DNA from: an uncultured Collinsella sp.
GTDB lineage: Bacteria > Actinomycetota > Coriobacteriia > Coriobacteriales > Coriobacteriaceae
NCBI GenBank assembly: GCA_934654625.1
Contig: CAKUGM010000001.1
Span: forward strand, 1 to 64,000
Length of the DNA: 64,000 nt
Direction of reading: 5' to 3'
A program made the position numbers and the translations under genes. Position 1 is the stretch's first letter; each line of letters starts with the position of its first letter. Shown here piece by piece: positions 10,572 to 17,290 of this stretch. Under the pieces are notes generated by a model, which did no database searches, was not told the DNA's origin, and was given only the letters and a program-made list of their open reading frames with translations.

Positions 10572-11778
10572 TGTTCACATCCTCTCGCATCATCTGCTCT
10601 TCTATCCACGCTCGTCCGGTATCGGTGAGCATGTATTTTTGACCGTGTTTAATGATGAAACCCGACTTTTGAAGGCCGGCGAGTTCTCGCGACCACGTGG
10701 CAGGAGACGACCCGAAGGCATTTCCCAGGTCGGTGGGGCCGCAGGTGGCGTTGCCCATAAGGAACGAGAGCGCTTGCTGGCCGCGGGGCGTGACGAAGAT
10801 CGAATTTGACGGTGCCATGGGCATCGACATCGGCATCGCCGCCATCGGTTGCTGATAAGGTTGCTGCGGCATGGTGGGATAACCCTGTTGGGGAAATCCC
10901 TGCTGCGCGTAGCCCTGCTGAGGAAATCCCTGTTGGGGGTAGGGCGCCGGCATGTACGAGCCCTGTGCGGCATAGGGCTGCTGATATGCCTGGGGCACGG
11001 CTTGCTGGGCGTAGGGCATTTGATACTGCCATGTTCCCGCCGCCTGCTGCGGCATCATCTGCTGCCATGGCTGCTGCGTGGGGCCCCCCGCCATCGACGG
11101 CGTCCCCATCGTTTGCATCATGGACGGGTTTATCTGCGGCATTTCCGCGGGGTGGGGGACTGCGCCGCGAATTGCCCCCGTGGTGTGCGAGGTCGAGATC
11201 TCGTTTACGCGCGCAGGGTCGAGGGTGACCGTCACTACGGTCCCGCCGTTGAGGTTATCCTCGATGGATACGACGCCTCCCGCGTTTTCAAGGTATTGCT
11301 GAACGAGAGGGAAACCCGCGCCCGTTCCGCGGATGTATCGTTTCTGGTCGCTGTCGGCAGACGTGATGCCGAACTCAAACGCGAGCTCTTTGTCTTCGAT
11401 TCCCGGTCCTTGGTCGGCGAAGCGAATCGTGTTGCCGCCGTCGAGAATCGATATAATCGGCTCCATGAAGTGGGCGTGAATGAAGTTTTCCACGATCTCG
11501 CGGATAACCATTACCGAGATGGATCCGCCCTGTTCCTTCATGTTCTTATAGACCGTATTGGTGATTTCCTCGAGATAGGGGCGCGTTGCCTGCGGGGCGA
11601 TGACGATCACGCGGGGTGTCGAGAACATATCGTCGTAGACGGCGATGCGCGTGGCGTAGCTCACACTCGCAGCCTCCTCTTGCTCGGGAGCATGCGGTTG
11701 TCGCGTTTCGCCGGTGAGATGGGCGTTATCGGGCGCCGGATCCCCGGAGTCAACGAAGGGGTAGAAATCGTCTGACAT
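10564..11778 (-). CDS. GHKL ATPase with Q/P/Y-rich linker and C-terminal winged helix, coupled to dnaA
   Basis: I do not recognise a named gene. Residues about 50-190 form a GHKL (histidine-kinase-like) ATPase with an intact N box REIVENFIHAH (N98), G1 box ADQGPGI and G2 box GTGAGFPLV. It has no phosphorylatable His domain and no membrane segment, so it resembles soluble anti-sigma-type ATPases. Residues about 205-320 are prion-like, rich in Q, P, Y and M, with repeated FPQQGYAQQG units. Residues about 325-395 look like a winged helix (TPRGQQALSFLM to YMLTDTGRAWIEEQM). It ends 8 bases inside dnaA, so the two are translationally coupled. I chose the ATG at 11778; a TTG five codons upstream is possible. 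A role in DNA binding or initiation control is inferred from architecture and position. Confidence 0.8.
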   Translation of the reverse strand: MSDDFYPFVDSGDPAPDNAHLTGETRQPHAPEQEEAASVSYATRIAVYDDMFSTPRVIVIAPQATRPYLEEITNTVYKNMKEQGGSISVMVIREIVENFIHAHFMEPIISILDGGNTIRFADQGPGIEDKELAFEFGITSADSDQKRYIRGTGAGFPLVQQYLENAGGVVSIEDNLNGGTVVTVTLDPARVNEISTSHTTGAIRGAVPHPAEMPQINPSMMQTMGTPSMAGGPTQQPWQQMMPQQAAGTWQYQMPYAQQAVPQAYQQPYAAQGSYMPAPYPQQGFPQQGYAQQGFPQQGYPTMPQQPYQQPMAAMPMSMPMAPSNSIFVTPRGQQALSFLMGNATCGPTDLGNAFGSSPATWSRELAGLQKSGFIIKHGQKYMLTDTGRAWIEEQMMREDVNNG

Positions 11779-11793
11779 CGTTTTCTTTCTCAA

Positions 11794-12124
11794 CGGGTTT
11801 CTTGTGTTTCAAGGATAACAGCATCGTGCACGAGGTTTTTTCACTTTTCAACAACTTTTCCCAAATGGATGAAAAGTGATAAAACGCAACGAAAAGTTAT
11901 CAACGCTTTCAACGTGACCTGTTGAAAACTCAAGAAAAGGGCGTGAAAAAGTATGAAAACAGCCACTGAATGTTTTCAAAGGTTTGAAAAACGTGGAGAA
12001 ACCTATGGTGACTTGGGTTCTTTTAGGTTCTTTTGATTGACACCGGCGCACCATATTCCCTACAATTTCAAAGCTCAGGTGTCTAAATCGTGAACTCACG
12101 AAATGCAGCAGGAGGATTTTTACC
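11794..12124. other. Divergent spacer with DnaA-box-like cluster, candidate second oriC half
   Basis: The spacer lies between the leftward dnaA operon and rightward rpmH. It has TTTTCAACA at 11845-11853, TTATCAACG at 11897-11905, CTTTCAACG at 11906-11914 and the reverse-strand copy TGTTGAAAA at 11920-11928. It also holds many GAAAA/TTTTC runs up to about 12000. Transcription diverges here, as expected near an origin. The promoters for both operons must also lie here; I could not fix them with confidence. GGAGG before the rpmH ATG is clear. Confidence 0.55.
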
Positions 12125-12268
12125 ATGAAGCGTACTTACCAACCTAATAAGCGCAAGCGTGCTAAGACCCACGGCTTCCGCGCTCGTATGGCTACCAAGG
12201 GCGGCCGTGCTGTGCTCGCTCGTCGTCGTGCCAAGGGCCGCAAGCGTCTGACCGTCAGCGATAAATAA
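12125..12268 (+). CDS. rpmH: 50S ribosomal protein L34
   Basis: The 47-residue basic protein begins [20 protein letters not shown] and contains [15 protein letters not shown], the whole L34 pattern. It is a component of the large ribosomal subunit. The ATG is preceded by AGGAGG. It heads the conserved rpmH-rnpA-yidD-yidC-khpB series running away from the origin. Confidence 0.97.
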   Translation: MKRTYQPNKRKRAKTHGFRARMATKGGRAVLARRRAKGRKRLTVSDK

Positions 12269-12283
12269 GCGCATGCTTCTCGC

Positions 12284-12613
12284 ATGAGGACATTGAAGTC
12301 TCGAAAAGATTTCGAGCATGTGTTCACGCAGGGGAAGCGGTATAACCATCCCCTGATAAGAATGGTTATATGTGGTTCAAGCAACGAAGGCGATCCGGGA
12401 AGGGTCGCCTTCGTTGCTGCCAAAAGGCTGGGTTGTGCCGTTGTGCGCAACCGCTCTAAGCGCGTTTTGAGAGAAGCCGCACGTACGTGTCGCCTACCGA
12501 GAGATGGGTACGAGATCATTCTATTTGCAACCCCCAAGACCCGCGTGTCGTCTCCTTCCGAGATGACGGCGGCTCTTGAGTCCTTATGTGTTCGGGCTGG
12601 TTTGGATGGATAG
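12284..12613 (+). CDS. rnpA: Ribonuclease P protein component
   Basis: The 109-residue protein assists the RNase P RNA in 5' maturation of tRNAs. The family signature is clear: [11 protein letters not shown] followed by the RNR motif [16 protein letters not shown] near residues 52-67. The N-terminal [16 protein letters not shown] is also typical. It follows rpmH by 15 bases, and its stop overlaps the yidD start. The RNA subunit gene is not in this window. Confidence 0.95.
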   Translation: MRTLKSRKDFEHVFTQGKRYNHPLIRMVICGSSNEGDPGRVAFVAAKRLGCAVVRNRSKRVLREAARTCRLPRDGYEIILFATPKTRVSSPSEMTAALESLCVRAGLDG

Positions 12614-12839
12614 AGCTCGTCGTTCGCTTCCTCAGCGTGCGGCTATAGCACTTGTTCGGTGCTATCAGCGATATATCTCACCCCTCCTACCCGATTCATG
12701 TATATACTTCCCCACGTGTTCGCAGTATGTTGTCGAAGCTGTGGGCAAGTATGGTGTTCTTAAAGGCTGCTGGCTTGGATTTCGTCGCATATTGCGATGC
12801 AATCCCTTGCATGACGGCGGCTATGATCCCGTGCCGTGA
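12606..12839 (+). CDS. yidD: Membrane protein insertion efficiency factor YidD
   Basis: The 77-residue protein shows the complete YidD pattern: [11 protein letters not shown], then the Cys-rich [10 protein letters not shown], a KYG segment, and the end [13 protein letters not shown]. It is thought to help YidC-dependent membrane insertion at the inner face of the membrane. The ATG at 12606 lies in the overlap with the rnpA stop (ATGGATAG). An upstream in-frame TTG at 12576 would make it ten residues longer but lies deep inside rnpA. Confidence 0.93.
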   Translation: MDRARRSLPQRAAIALVRCYQRYISPLLPDSCIYFPTCSQYVVEAVGKYGVLKGCWLGFRRILRCNPLHDGGYDPVP

Positions 12840-12867
12840 GGCATGATTCGTATCGGAGGATTATTAC

Positions 12868-13638
12868 ATGTGGGATTGGATCGTTAACGTCCTTTTTCAG
12901 ATTCTGGCGTTGATTCAGCAGTTTGCTGTCGACTGGGGTCTGTCCATCATCATCTTGGTCGTCATCATTCGTTTGCTCTTGACGCCGCTGATGATTAAGT
13001 CGAGCAAGTCTACCGCTCGTATGCAGGTTCTCACCCCTAAGATCCAGGAGATTCAGGAGCGCTACGCCGATGATCCCCAGCGTCAGTCTCAGGAGATGCA
13101 GAAGTTCTACGCCGAGAACAAGTTCAGCCCCTTCGGCGGATGCTTGCCCTTGCTGATCCAGATGCCCATCCTGTGCGCCCTGTTCACGCTTCTCCAGCAT
13201 CTTGGCGATTACTTCGATGGAGAGACCTTCTCCTTCTATGGCATCCTTCCTAACCTTCAGACCTCTGTTGCCGCCACGCTGCCCCAGGGTTTTGGCGTTG
13301 CTGCTCCGTATGTCATCGCGCTGCTGCTGTTCGCCGTTTTGACGCTCATTCCGCAGCTCTATATGTCGCGAAATCAGACGGGCGCTCAGGCTCAGACCAT
13401 GAAGACCACGGCTATCATCATGTCCTTCTTCATGCTGTTCATTGGCTGGAGCCTTCCCGCCGGCGTTCTCCTGTACTACGACGTATCCTCTCTTTGGCAG
13501 GTCGTTCAGCAGATTTTCGTGACTCAGAAGGTTATCGACAAGGCAAAGGCCGAGGAAGAAGCACGTATGGCCAACGCACCGATCGAGGTCAACGTCGTTC
13601 GTCGCGAGCACAAGCCCCGTCCTCATAAGAAGAAGTAA
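12868..13638 (+). CDS. yidC: Membrane protein insertase YidC/Oxa1
   Basis: The 256-residue Oxa1-type insertase has the short Gram-positive form. Hydrophobic segments are visible at about residues 2-46, 88-112, 140-160 and 180-212. The cytoplasmic hairpin ARMQVLTPKIQEIQERYADDP follows the first group, and the Lys/Arg-rich tail REHKPRPHKKK can contact ribosomes. It has the core motif FGGCLPLLIQMPI. The ATG is preceded by CGGAGGA. It works with YidD, encoded just upstream, to insert proteins in the membrane. Confidence 0.94.
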   Translation: MWDWIVNVLFQILALIQQFAVDWGLSIIILVVIIRLLLTPLMIKSSKSTARMQVLTPKIQEIQERYADDPQRQSQEMQKFYAENKFSPFGGCLPLLIQMPILCALFTLLQHLGDYFDGETFSFYGILPNLQTSVAATLPQGFGVAAPYVIALLLFAVLTLIPQLYMSRNQTGAQAQTMKTTAIIMSFFMLFIGWSLPAGVLLYYDVSSLWQVVQQIFVTQKVIDKAKAEEEARMANAPIEVNVVRREHKPRPHKKK

Positions 13639-13658
13639 TTATTAGGTACCTAATAATT
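13637..13658. promoter_or_regulatory. Perfect 22-base palindrome between yidC and khpB
   Basis: The 11-base half-site AATTATTAGGT is followed at once by its exact reverse complement. It starts within the yidC stop codon and ends just before the khpB ribosome binding site. With no T run it is not a terminator. An operator or an mRNA hairpin that modulates khpB translation is possible. Confidence 0.55.
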
Positions 13659-13668
13659 GGAGTGTTTC

Positions 13669-14223
13669 ATGTCTGATATCAACGAGGAGATTTCCACCGA
13701 GTATTCTGGTGACTATCCGGAAATCGCTGCAGCATATAAAGCGGGCGAAGAGCTTACCGATGAGCAGCTCGACACCATCGCTGATGTTGCCATCTCTATT
13801 CTCCGTTCCATCCTTGGATTCTTCGATGCTTCAGATTCCCCTATCGATGAATATGAGGGCGATGAGGGTGAACTGATTCTCGATGTGACCGCTCCCGATC
13901 TTGCGGTCCTTATTGGTCGTCATGGTCGTACCCTGGAATCTCTCCAGACCATGTTCTCCCTTCTCGTGAGCCGTCGCCTTGGATTCCGCTATCCGGTTTC
14001 CGTTGATGTTGAGGGTTATAAGAGTCGTCGCCATGACAAGGTTATTTCCATGGCCAACTCTGCTGCTGCTCGTGCTATTCGTCAGCATTCAACAGTGAGC
14101 CTTCCTCCTATGAGTGCATATGAGCGCCGTCTTGTGCATATCGCACTTCGGGAGAACAAGAAGGTTGATACGCACTCTGAGGGTTCCGATCCCGAACGTC
14201 GTGTTGTTATCACTGTTGCTTAG
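13669..14223 (+). CDS. khpB: RNA-binding protein KhpB/Jag (KH and R3H domains)
   Basis: The 184-residue protein has a KH-type segment with the loop LIGRHGRTLESL near residues 85-96 and a C-terminal R3H domain with SAYERRLVHIAL. It is the usual partner encoded after yidC. Homologues bind RNA and affect cell-wall growth and division. The Jag N-terminal domain is absent; an acidic stretch of about 70 residues takes its place. The ATG at 13669 has GGAG six bases upstream; the TTG at 13657 is less likely. Confidence 0.88.
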   Translation: MSDINEEISTEYSGDYPEIAAAYKAGEELTDEQLDTIADVAISILRSILGFFDASDSPIDEYEGDEGELILDVTAPDLAVLIGRHGRTLESLQTMFSLLVSRRLGFRYPVSVDVEGYKSRRHDKVISMANSAAARAIRQHSTVSLPPMSAYERRLVHIALRENKKVDTHSEGSDPERRVVITVA

Positions 14224-14244
14224 TTTTCTTATTTAGAGATTCAG

Positions 14245-14273
14245 AAGAGGGTCAGCAATGGCCCTCTTTTTTT
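14245..14273 (+). terminator. Terminator of the rpmH-khpB operon
   Basis: AAGAGGGTC and GGCCCTCTT pair with one G-U wobble around AGCAAT and are followed by a run of T. It lies 21 bases after the khpB stop. Confidence 0.85.
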
Positions 14274-14299
14274 GACTGAAATTCTTGTTACACTAAATT
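14272..14299 (+). promoter_or_regulatory. Promoter of rsmG
   Basis: TTGACT (14272-14277), 16 bases, then TAAATT (14294-14299). It begins in the T tract of the preceding terminator. It is framed by the 7-base inverted repeat GACTGAA / TTCAGTC (14274-14280 and 14298-14304), which could be an operator. Confidence 0.5.
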
Positions 14300-14326
14300 C
14301 AGTCAGAATGAGATTAAGGAGTACCT

Positions 14327-15088
14327 ATGTCCGGTCGTTCTGTTGTGCTGAATGAGCTCGAGTATTCAGACGAAAAAATCGCGGGGTTGGCTAACAAGCT
14401 TCTCAACGCCTGCGCTGACTACGACATCGAGATTTCATCTGAACAGGCTTATGCCTGCGTTCGTCATTTACTCTATGTAGAGCAGGTCAACACTTATATC
14501 AACCTTACACGTATCACTGATCTGTCTGAAGCCCTCATCCTGCATATCTTGGATTCATTACTGCTTGCTCGTTACTTCGATGGTTCAGAAGTTAAATATC
14601 TTGATATGGGAACTGGAGCAGGTTTTCCGGGAATCCCTTTGGGAATTGTAACGGGCGTCCATGGTACTCTCATTGACTCTGTTGGTAAGAAGATCAATGC
14701 TGTTAATGCTTTCATTCAAAAGCTTCAGTTGAATAATATTTCTGCTGTCCACACTCGTATTGAAGAGTATGCCATTCAAAATCGAGAGTGCTTTGATATT
14801 GTAGTTGCGCGCGCTCTTGCTGGAATGCCTATTCTCATTGAATACTCCGCTCCGTTCCTTTCCAAAAATGGAAGGCTCGTTATTTCAAAAGGTAATCCTG
14901 AGGTTGACGAGTTACATTCTGCTCAAAAGGCTGCTTCTATTTGTGGCTTGAAGCTCGTTCAAGATGATTCGTTTGATCTTCCTAACGATCTTGGCCATCG
15001 TGAGATTTATATATTCGAGTGCGTCGCCAAGCCTTCTATCGCTTTGCCGCGTGCCAATGGCATGGCTCGCAGAAATCCTCTTGCATGA
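14327..15088 (+). CDS. rsmG: 16S rRNA (guanine-N7)-methyltransferase RsmG
   Basis: The 253-residue SAM-dependent methyltransferase modifies G527 (E. coli numbering) of 16S rRNA. The SAM-binding motif is YLDMGTGAGFPGIPLGI near residues 88-104. VNLTRITDLSEALILHILDSL-like sequence (NLTRITDL, LHILDSL) precedes it, as in GidB proteins. The ATG has AAGGAG seven bases upstream. It stands in the classical position before parAB. Its codons are more AT-rich than those of most genes in the window. The last 20 residues are probably disordered. Confidence 0.93.
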   Translation: MSGRSVVLNELEYSDEKIAGLANKLLNACADYDIEISSEQAYACVRHLLYVEQVNTYINLTRITDLSEALILHILDSLLLARYFDGSEVKYLDMGTGAGFPGIPLGIVTGVHGTLIDSVGKKINAVNAFIQKLQLNNISAVHTRIEEYAIQNRECFDIVVARALAGMPILIEYSAPFLSKNGRLVISKGNPEVDELHSAQKAASICGLKLVQDDSFDLPNDLGHREIYIFECVAKPSIALPRANGMARRNPLA

Positions 15089-15089
15089 T

Positions 15090-15105
15090 TGTTTCACGTG
15101 AAACA
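15090..15105. promoter_or_regulatory. parS site 1
   Basis: TGTTTCACGTGAAACA, a perfect 16/16 match to the parS consensus bound by ParB/Spo0J, just after the rsmG stop. Confidence 0.97.
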
Positions 15106-15127
15106 TAATGAATTATAGAAATTGAAT

Positions 15128-15143
15128 TGTTTCACGTGAAACA
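15128..15143. promoter_or_regulatory. parS site 2
   Basis: A second perfect TGTTTCACGTGAAACA, 38 bases from the first, in the rsmG-parA spacer. Confidence 0.97.
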
Positions 15144-15165
15144 TGACATGCTGCGGATGTAACAA

Positions 15166-15181
15166 CGTTTCACGTGAAACA
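15166..15181. promoter_or_regulatory. parS site 3
   Basis: CGTTTCACGTGAAACA, 15/16 match, again 38 bases on. The equal spacing of the three sites (about 3.6 helical turns) is regular. Confidence 0.95.
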
Positions 15182-15224
15182 ATGCGATCACTCAAATAAA
15201 CTTCAATCGAACAAGGAGGGTGAC

Positions 15225-16025
15225 GTGGGCTTTAAGGACGTAAAAAGGTCTAAAAGCGCAAAAGACACGCGTATTATTGCGATCATCAATCAAAAAGGTG
15301 GAGTCGGTAAGTCTACAACAGCGGTAAATCTTGCAGCCGCTCTTGGCGAACAAAATAAAAAAGTGCTTATCGTCGACTTTGATCCGCAGGGAAACACAAC
15401 GAGCGGTTTTGGAATCGATAAAGAGCAACTAGAAGCCTGTGTGTATGATGCTCTCCTACATGATGTTCCGGCAGAAGAGATCATTCAGTCTACTGAGTGC
15501 AAACGTGTATTCGTAGTTCCTGCTACCATTCAACTGGCAGGCGCAGAAATTGAGCTTGTTTCTGCAATGGCGCGCGAAACACGTCTTAAAGATCTCCTTG
15601 AGCCGATTGTCGATGAATTTGACTTCGTATTTATCGATTGCCCGCCATCCCTTGGCTTGCTCACCATCAATGCACTTACCGCAGCTGATAGTGTCCTGAT
15701 TCCTATTCAGTGCGAATATTACGCACTAGAAGGTGTAACCAAGCTCTTGGAATCGATGCGTATGGTAAAAACGCGCATCAATAAAGAGCTCGATACATAT
15801 GGCGTGCTTCTGACGATGTATGACTCTCGTACTTCACTTTCAAATCAGGTTGTCGATGAGGTTAAGGGATTCTTTGGTGATAAGGCGTTTAAGACCTGTA
15901 TCCCTCGTTCGGTAAAGGTTTCTGAAGCCCCTTCTTTTGGTATGCCCGTAATTAAATACGCACCGAACAATAAGGGTGCAAAAGCCTATATGGATCTTGC
16001 CAAAGAGGTGATTCGCCGTGCCTAG
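15225..16025 (+). CDS. parA: Chromosome-partitioning ATPase ParA/Soj
   Basis: The 266-residue ParA-type ATPase has the deviant Walker A KGGVGKST at residues 24-31, Walker A' DFDPQGN and Walker B FVFIDCPPSLG. It drives origin segregation and interacts with ParB bound at parS. I chose the GTG at 15225, which has AAGGAGG five bases upstream. A longer reading from 15174 would start inside parS site 3 and has no ribosome binding site. The stop overlaps the parB start. Confidence 0.94.
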   Translation: MGFKDVKRSKSAKDTRIIAIINQKGGVGKSTTAVNLAAALGEQNKKVLIVDFDPQGNTTSGFGIDKEQLEACVYDALLHDVPAEEIIQSTECKRVFVVPATIQLAGAEIELVSAMARETRLKDLLEPIVDEFDFVFIDCPPSLGLLTINALTAADSVLIPIQCEYYALEGVTKLLESMRMVKTRINKELDTYGVLLTMYDSRTSLSNQVVDEVKGFFGDKAFKTCIPRSVKVSEAPSFGMPVIKYAPNNKGAKAYMDLAKEVIRRA

Positions 16026-16887
16026 TCCTAAGAAAAAACAAGCACTTGGTCGTGGCTTGAATGCATTGATGGGTGAAGCACAGACGGAAACGGGGAGCGC
16101 TGCTTCAGACACACTGGTCGACATCAATAAGATTCAGCCGAATCCCAATCAGCCTCGAACGCACTTCAATGAAACTCTACTCCAAGAGCTGAGTGAATCG
16201 ATTCGCGAGAATGGCGTCTTGCAGCCTCTCCTGGTTCGCAAGAAGGGTCAGAAATACGAAATCATTGCAGGTGAGCGAAGGTATCAAGCATCGAAGCTTG
16301 CCGGTGTCGAGAAATTGCCAGTGATCATTAAAGATGTTGATGATCAAAAGATGCTCGAACTTGCTCTGATTGAGAATTTGCAACGCTCTGATTTGAATCC
16401 GATTGAAGAAGCAAAGGGTTACAAGCAACTTCTTAAAGAAAGTGGTATGACTCAGGAGGCTCTCTCAAAGGCTGTTTCTAAGTCTCGTTCTGCAATTACT
16501 AATTCGCTTCGTCTTTTGGATCTTCCGGACGAGGTCCAGCAGTTCTTGTTTGATGGGAAGATGACAGCCGGTCATGCCCGTGCGATTCTTGCTGTTCCAT
16601 ATGAAGAGGCTAGAATTCGGCTTGCCCAGAAGGTTGTAGATGAGGGTTTATCTGTACGCGCGACTGAAAATCTTGCTCCACTGTTTTCTGTCGGAGATGA
16701 GCCCAGGAAGCCTAAAGCAGTGATGCCCCAATCGTATAAGAAGGCGGCTCGTGCTCTTCGTCAGGTGTTCAACACGAACGTAAAGGTGAAATCTTCGCGC
16801 GGCAAGAACAAAATTGAGATTGAATTTAAGGATGAAGAAGAACTGTCGCAGATTCTATCCGTTGTAATGAACAATACGGAGGAGTAA
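16018..16887 (+). CDS. parB: Chromosome-partitioning protein ParB/Spo0J
   Basis: The 289-residue CTPase clamp loads at parS and spreads. The ParB/RepB CTP-binding domain is about residues 35-125, with QPLLVRKKGQKYEIIAGERRYQA (key motif GERRYQA) and ENLQRSDLNPIEEA. The helix-turn-helix TQEALSKAVSKSRSAITNSLRLL (key TQEALSKAV) follows near residue 145. The C-terminal dimerisation segment includes VKVKSSRGKNKIEIEF. The start is GTG inside the end of parA, so they are coupled. Target sites lie directly upstream of parA. Confidence 0.95.
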   Translation: MPSPKKKQALGRGLNALMGEAQTETGSAASDTLVDINKIQPNPNQPRTHFNETLLQELSESIRENGVLQPLLVRKKGQKYEIIAGERRYQASKLAGVEKLPVIIKDVDDQKMLELALIENLQRSDLNPIEEAKGYKQLLKESGMTQEALSKAVSKSRSAITNSLRLLDLPDEVQQFLFDGKMTAGHARAILAVPYEEARIRLAQKVVDEGLSVRATENLAPLFSVGDEPRKPKAVMPQSYKKAARALRQVFNTNVKVKSSRGKNKIEIEFKDEEELSQILSVVMNNTEE

Positions 16888-17139
16888 ATGAAAAAGGTTC
16901 TTGGATATCTCGGTTTGGGTGCAATTGTTGTCGCTGGTAGCCTGTTTGGATATAAAGTGGCTACGGATCAGGAATTTCGCGGTCGATTGACTCGCGGCGC
17001 ACAGGATATGTATAAAGAATCGAAAAAGAAAGTTGATAGTGTTACAGAAGATGTAGCATTAAAAACCGCACAGATGACCAAGAATCCAAAGGTGAACCAA
17101 GACTGGGTATCCAATCAATGGGACATGATTGGATATTAA
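16888..17139 (+). CDS. Small single-pass membrane protein (YtxH-like) coupled to parB
   Basis: The 83-residue protein has one N-terminal hydrophobic segment (about residues 4-24) followed by a charged helical tail with repeated Lys/Asp, in the manner of YtxH-like stress proteins. Its ATG follows the parB stop directly, and GGAGG lies at the end of parB, so it is in the parAB operon. Function is unknown. A membrane partner of the segregation machinery would be a guess from position only. Confidence 0.75.
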   Translation: MKKVLGYLGLGAIVVAGSLFGYKVATDQEFRGRLTRGAQDMYKESKKKVDSVTEDVALKTAQMTKNPKVNQDWVSNQWDMIGY

Positions 17140-17171
17140 GGCACCTTATTAAAAAAGCTCCATATTCTCTG

Positions 17172-17215
17172 ATAAACAGAAGCGACTGGGTGAGAGCCTG
17201 GTCGCTTCTGTTTAT
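17172..17215 (+). terminator. Hairpin after the parAB operon
   Basis: Perfect 15-base arms (ATAAACAGAAGCGAC and its complement) around a 14-base loop, followed by a weak T tract. It probably ends parAB transcription or stabilises its 3' end. Confidence 0.6.
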
Positions 17216-17236
17216 ATCGATACATATAAATGAAAA

Positions 17237-17266
17237 ACGCTGCTGCCCATATTTGGGCAGCAGCGT
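17237..17266 (-). terminator. Terminator of rlmN
   Basis: ACGCTGCTGCCCA and TGGGCAGCAGCGT are perfect arms around TATT. On the minus strand the hairpin is followed by a T run (AAAAA at 17233-17237 on the plus strand), downstream of the rlmN stop. Confidence 0.8.
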
Positions 17267-17270
17267 CAGA

Positions 17271-17286
17271 TGTTTCATGTGAAACG
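17271..17286. promoter_or_regulatory. parS-like site after rlmN
   Basis: TGTTTCATGTGAAACG matches parS at 14/16. The central CG is TG, which breaks the palindrome, so affinity may be lower. It lies between the rlmN stop and its terminator, 2.1 kb from the main cluster. Confidence 0.5.
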
Positions 17287-17290
17287 ATAT

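Noticed and set aside
12576-12605. Upstream TTG start for yidD
   Set aside because: It would add ten residues encoded inside rnpA that do not belong to the family. The ATG at 12606 gives the normal length.
15174-15224. Longer N terminus for ParA
   Set aside because: The start would lie inside parS site 3 without a ribosome binding site. The GTG at 15225 has AAGGAGG at the right distance.
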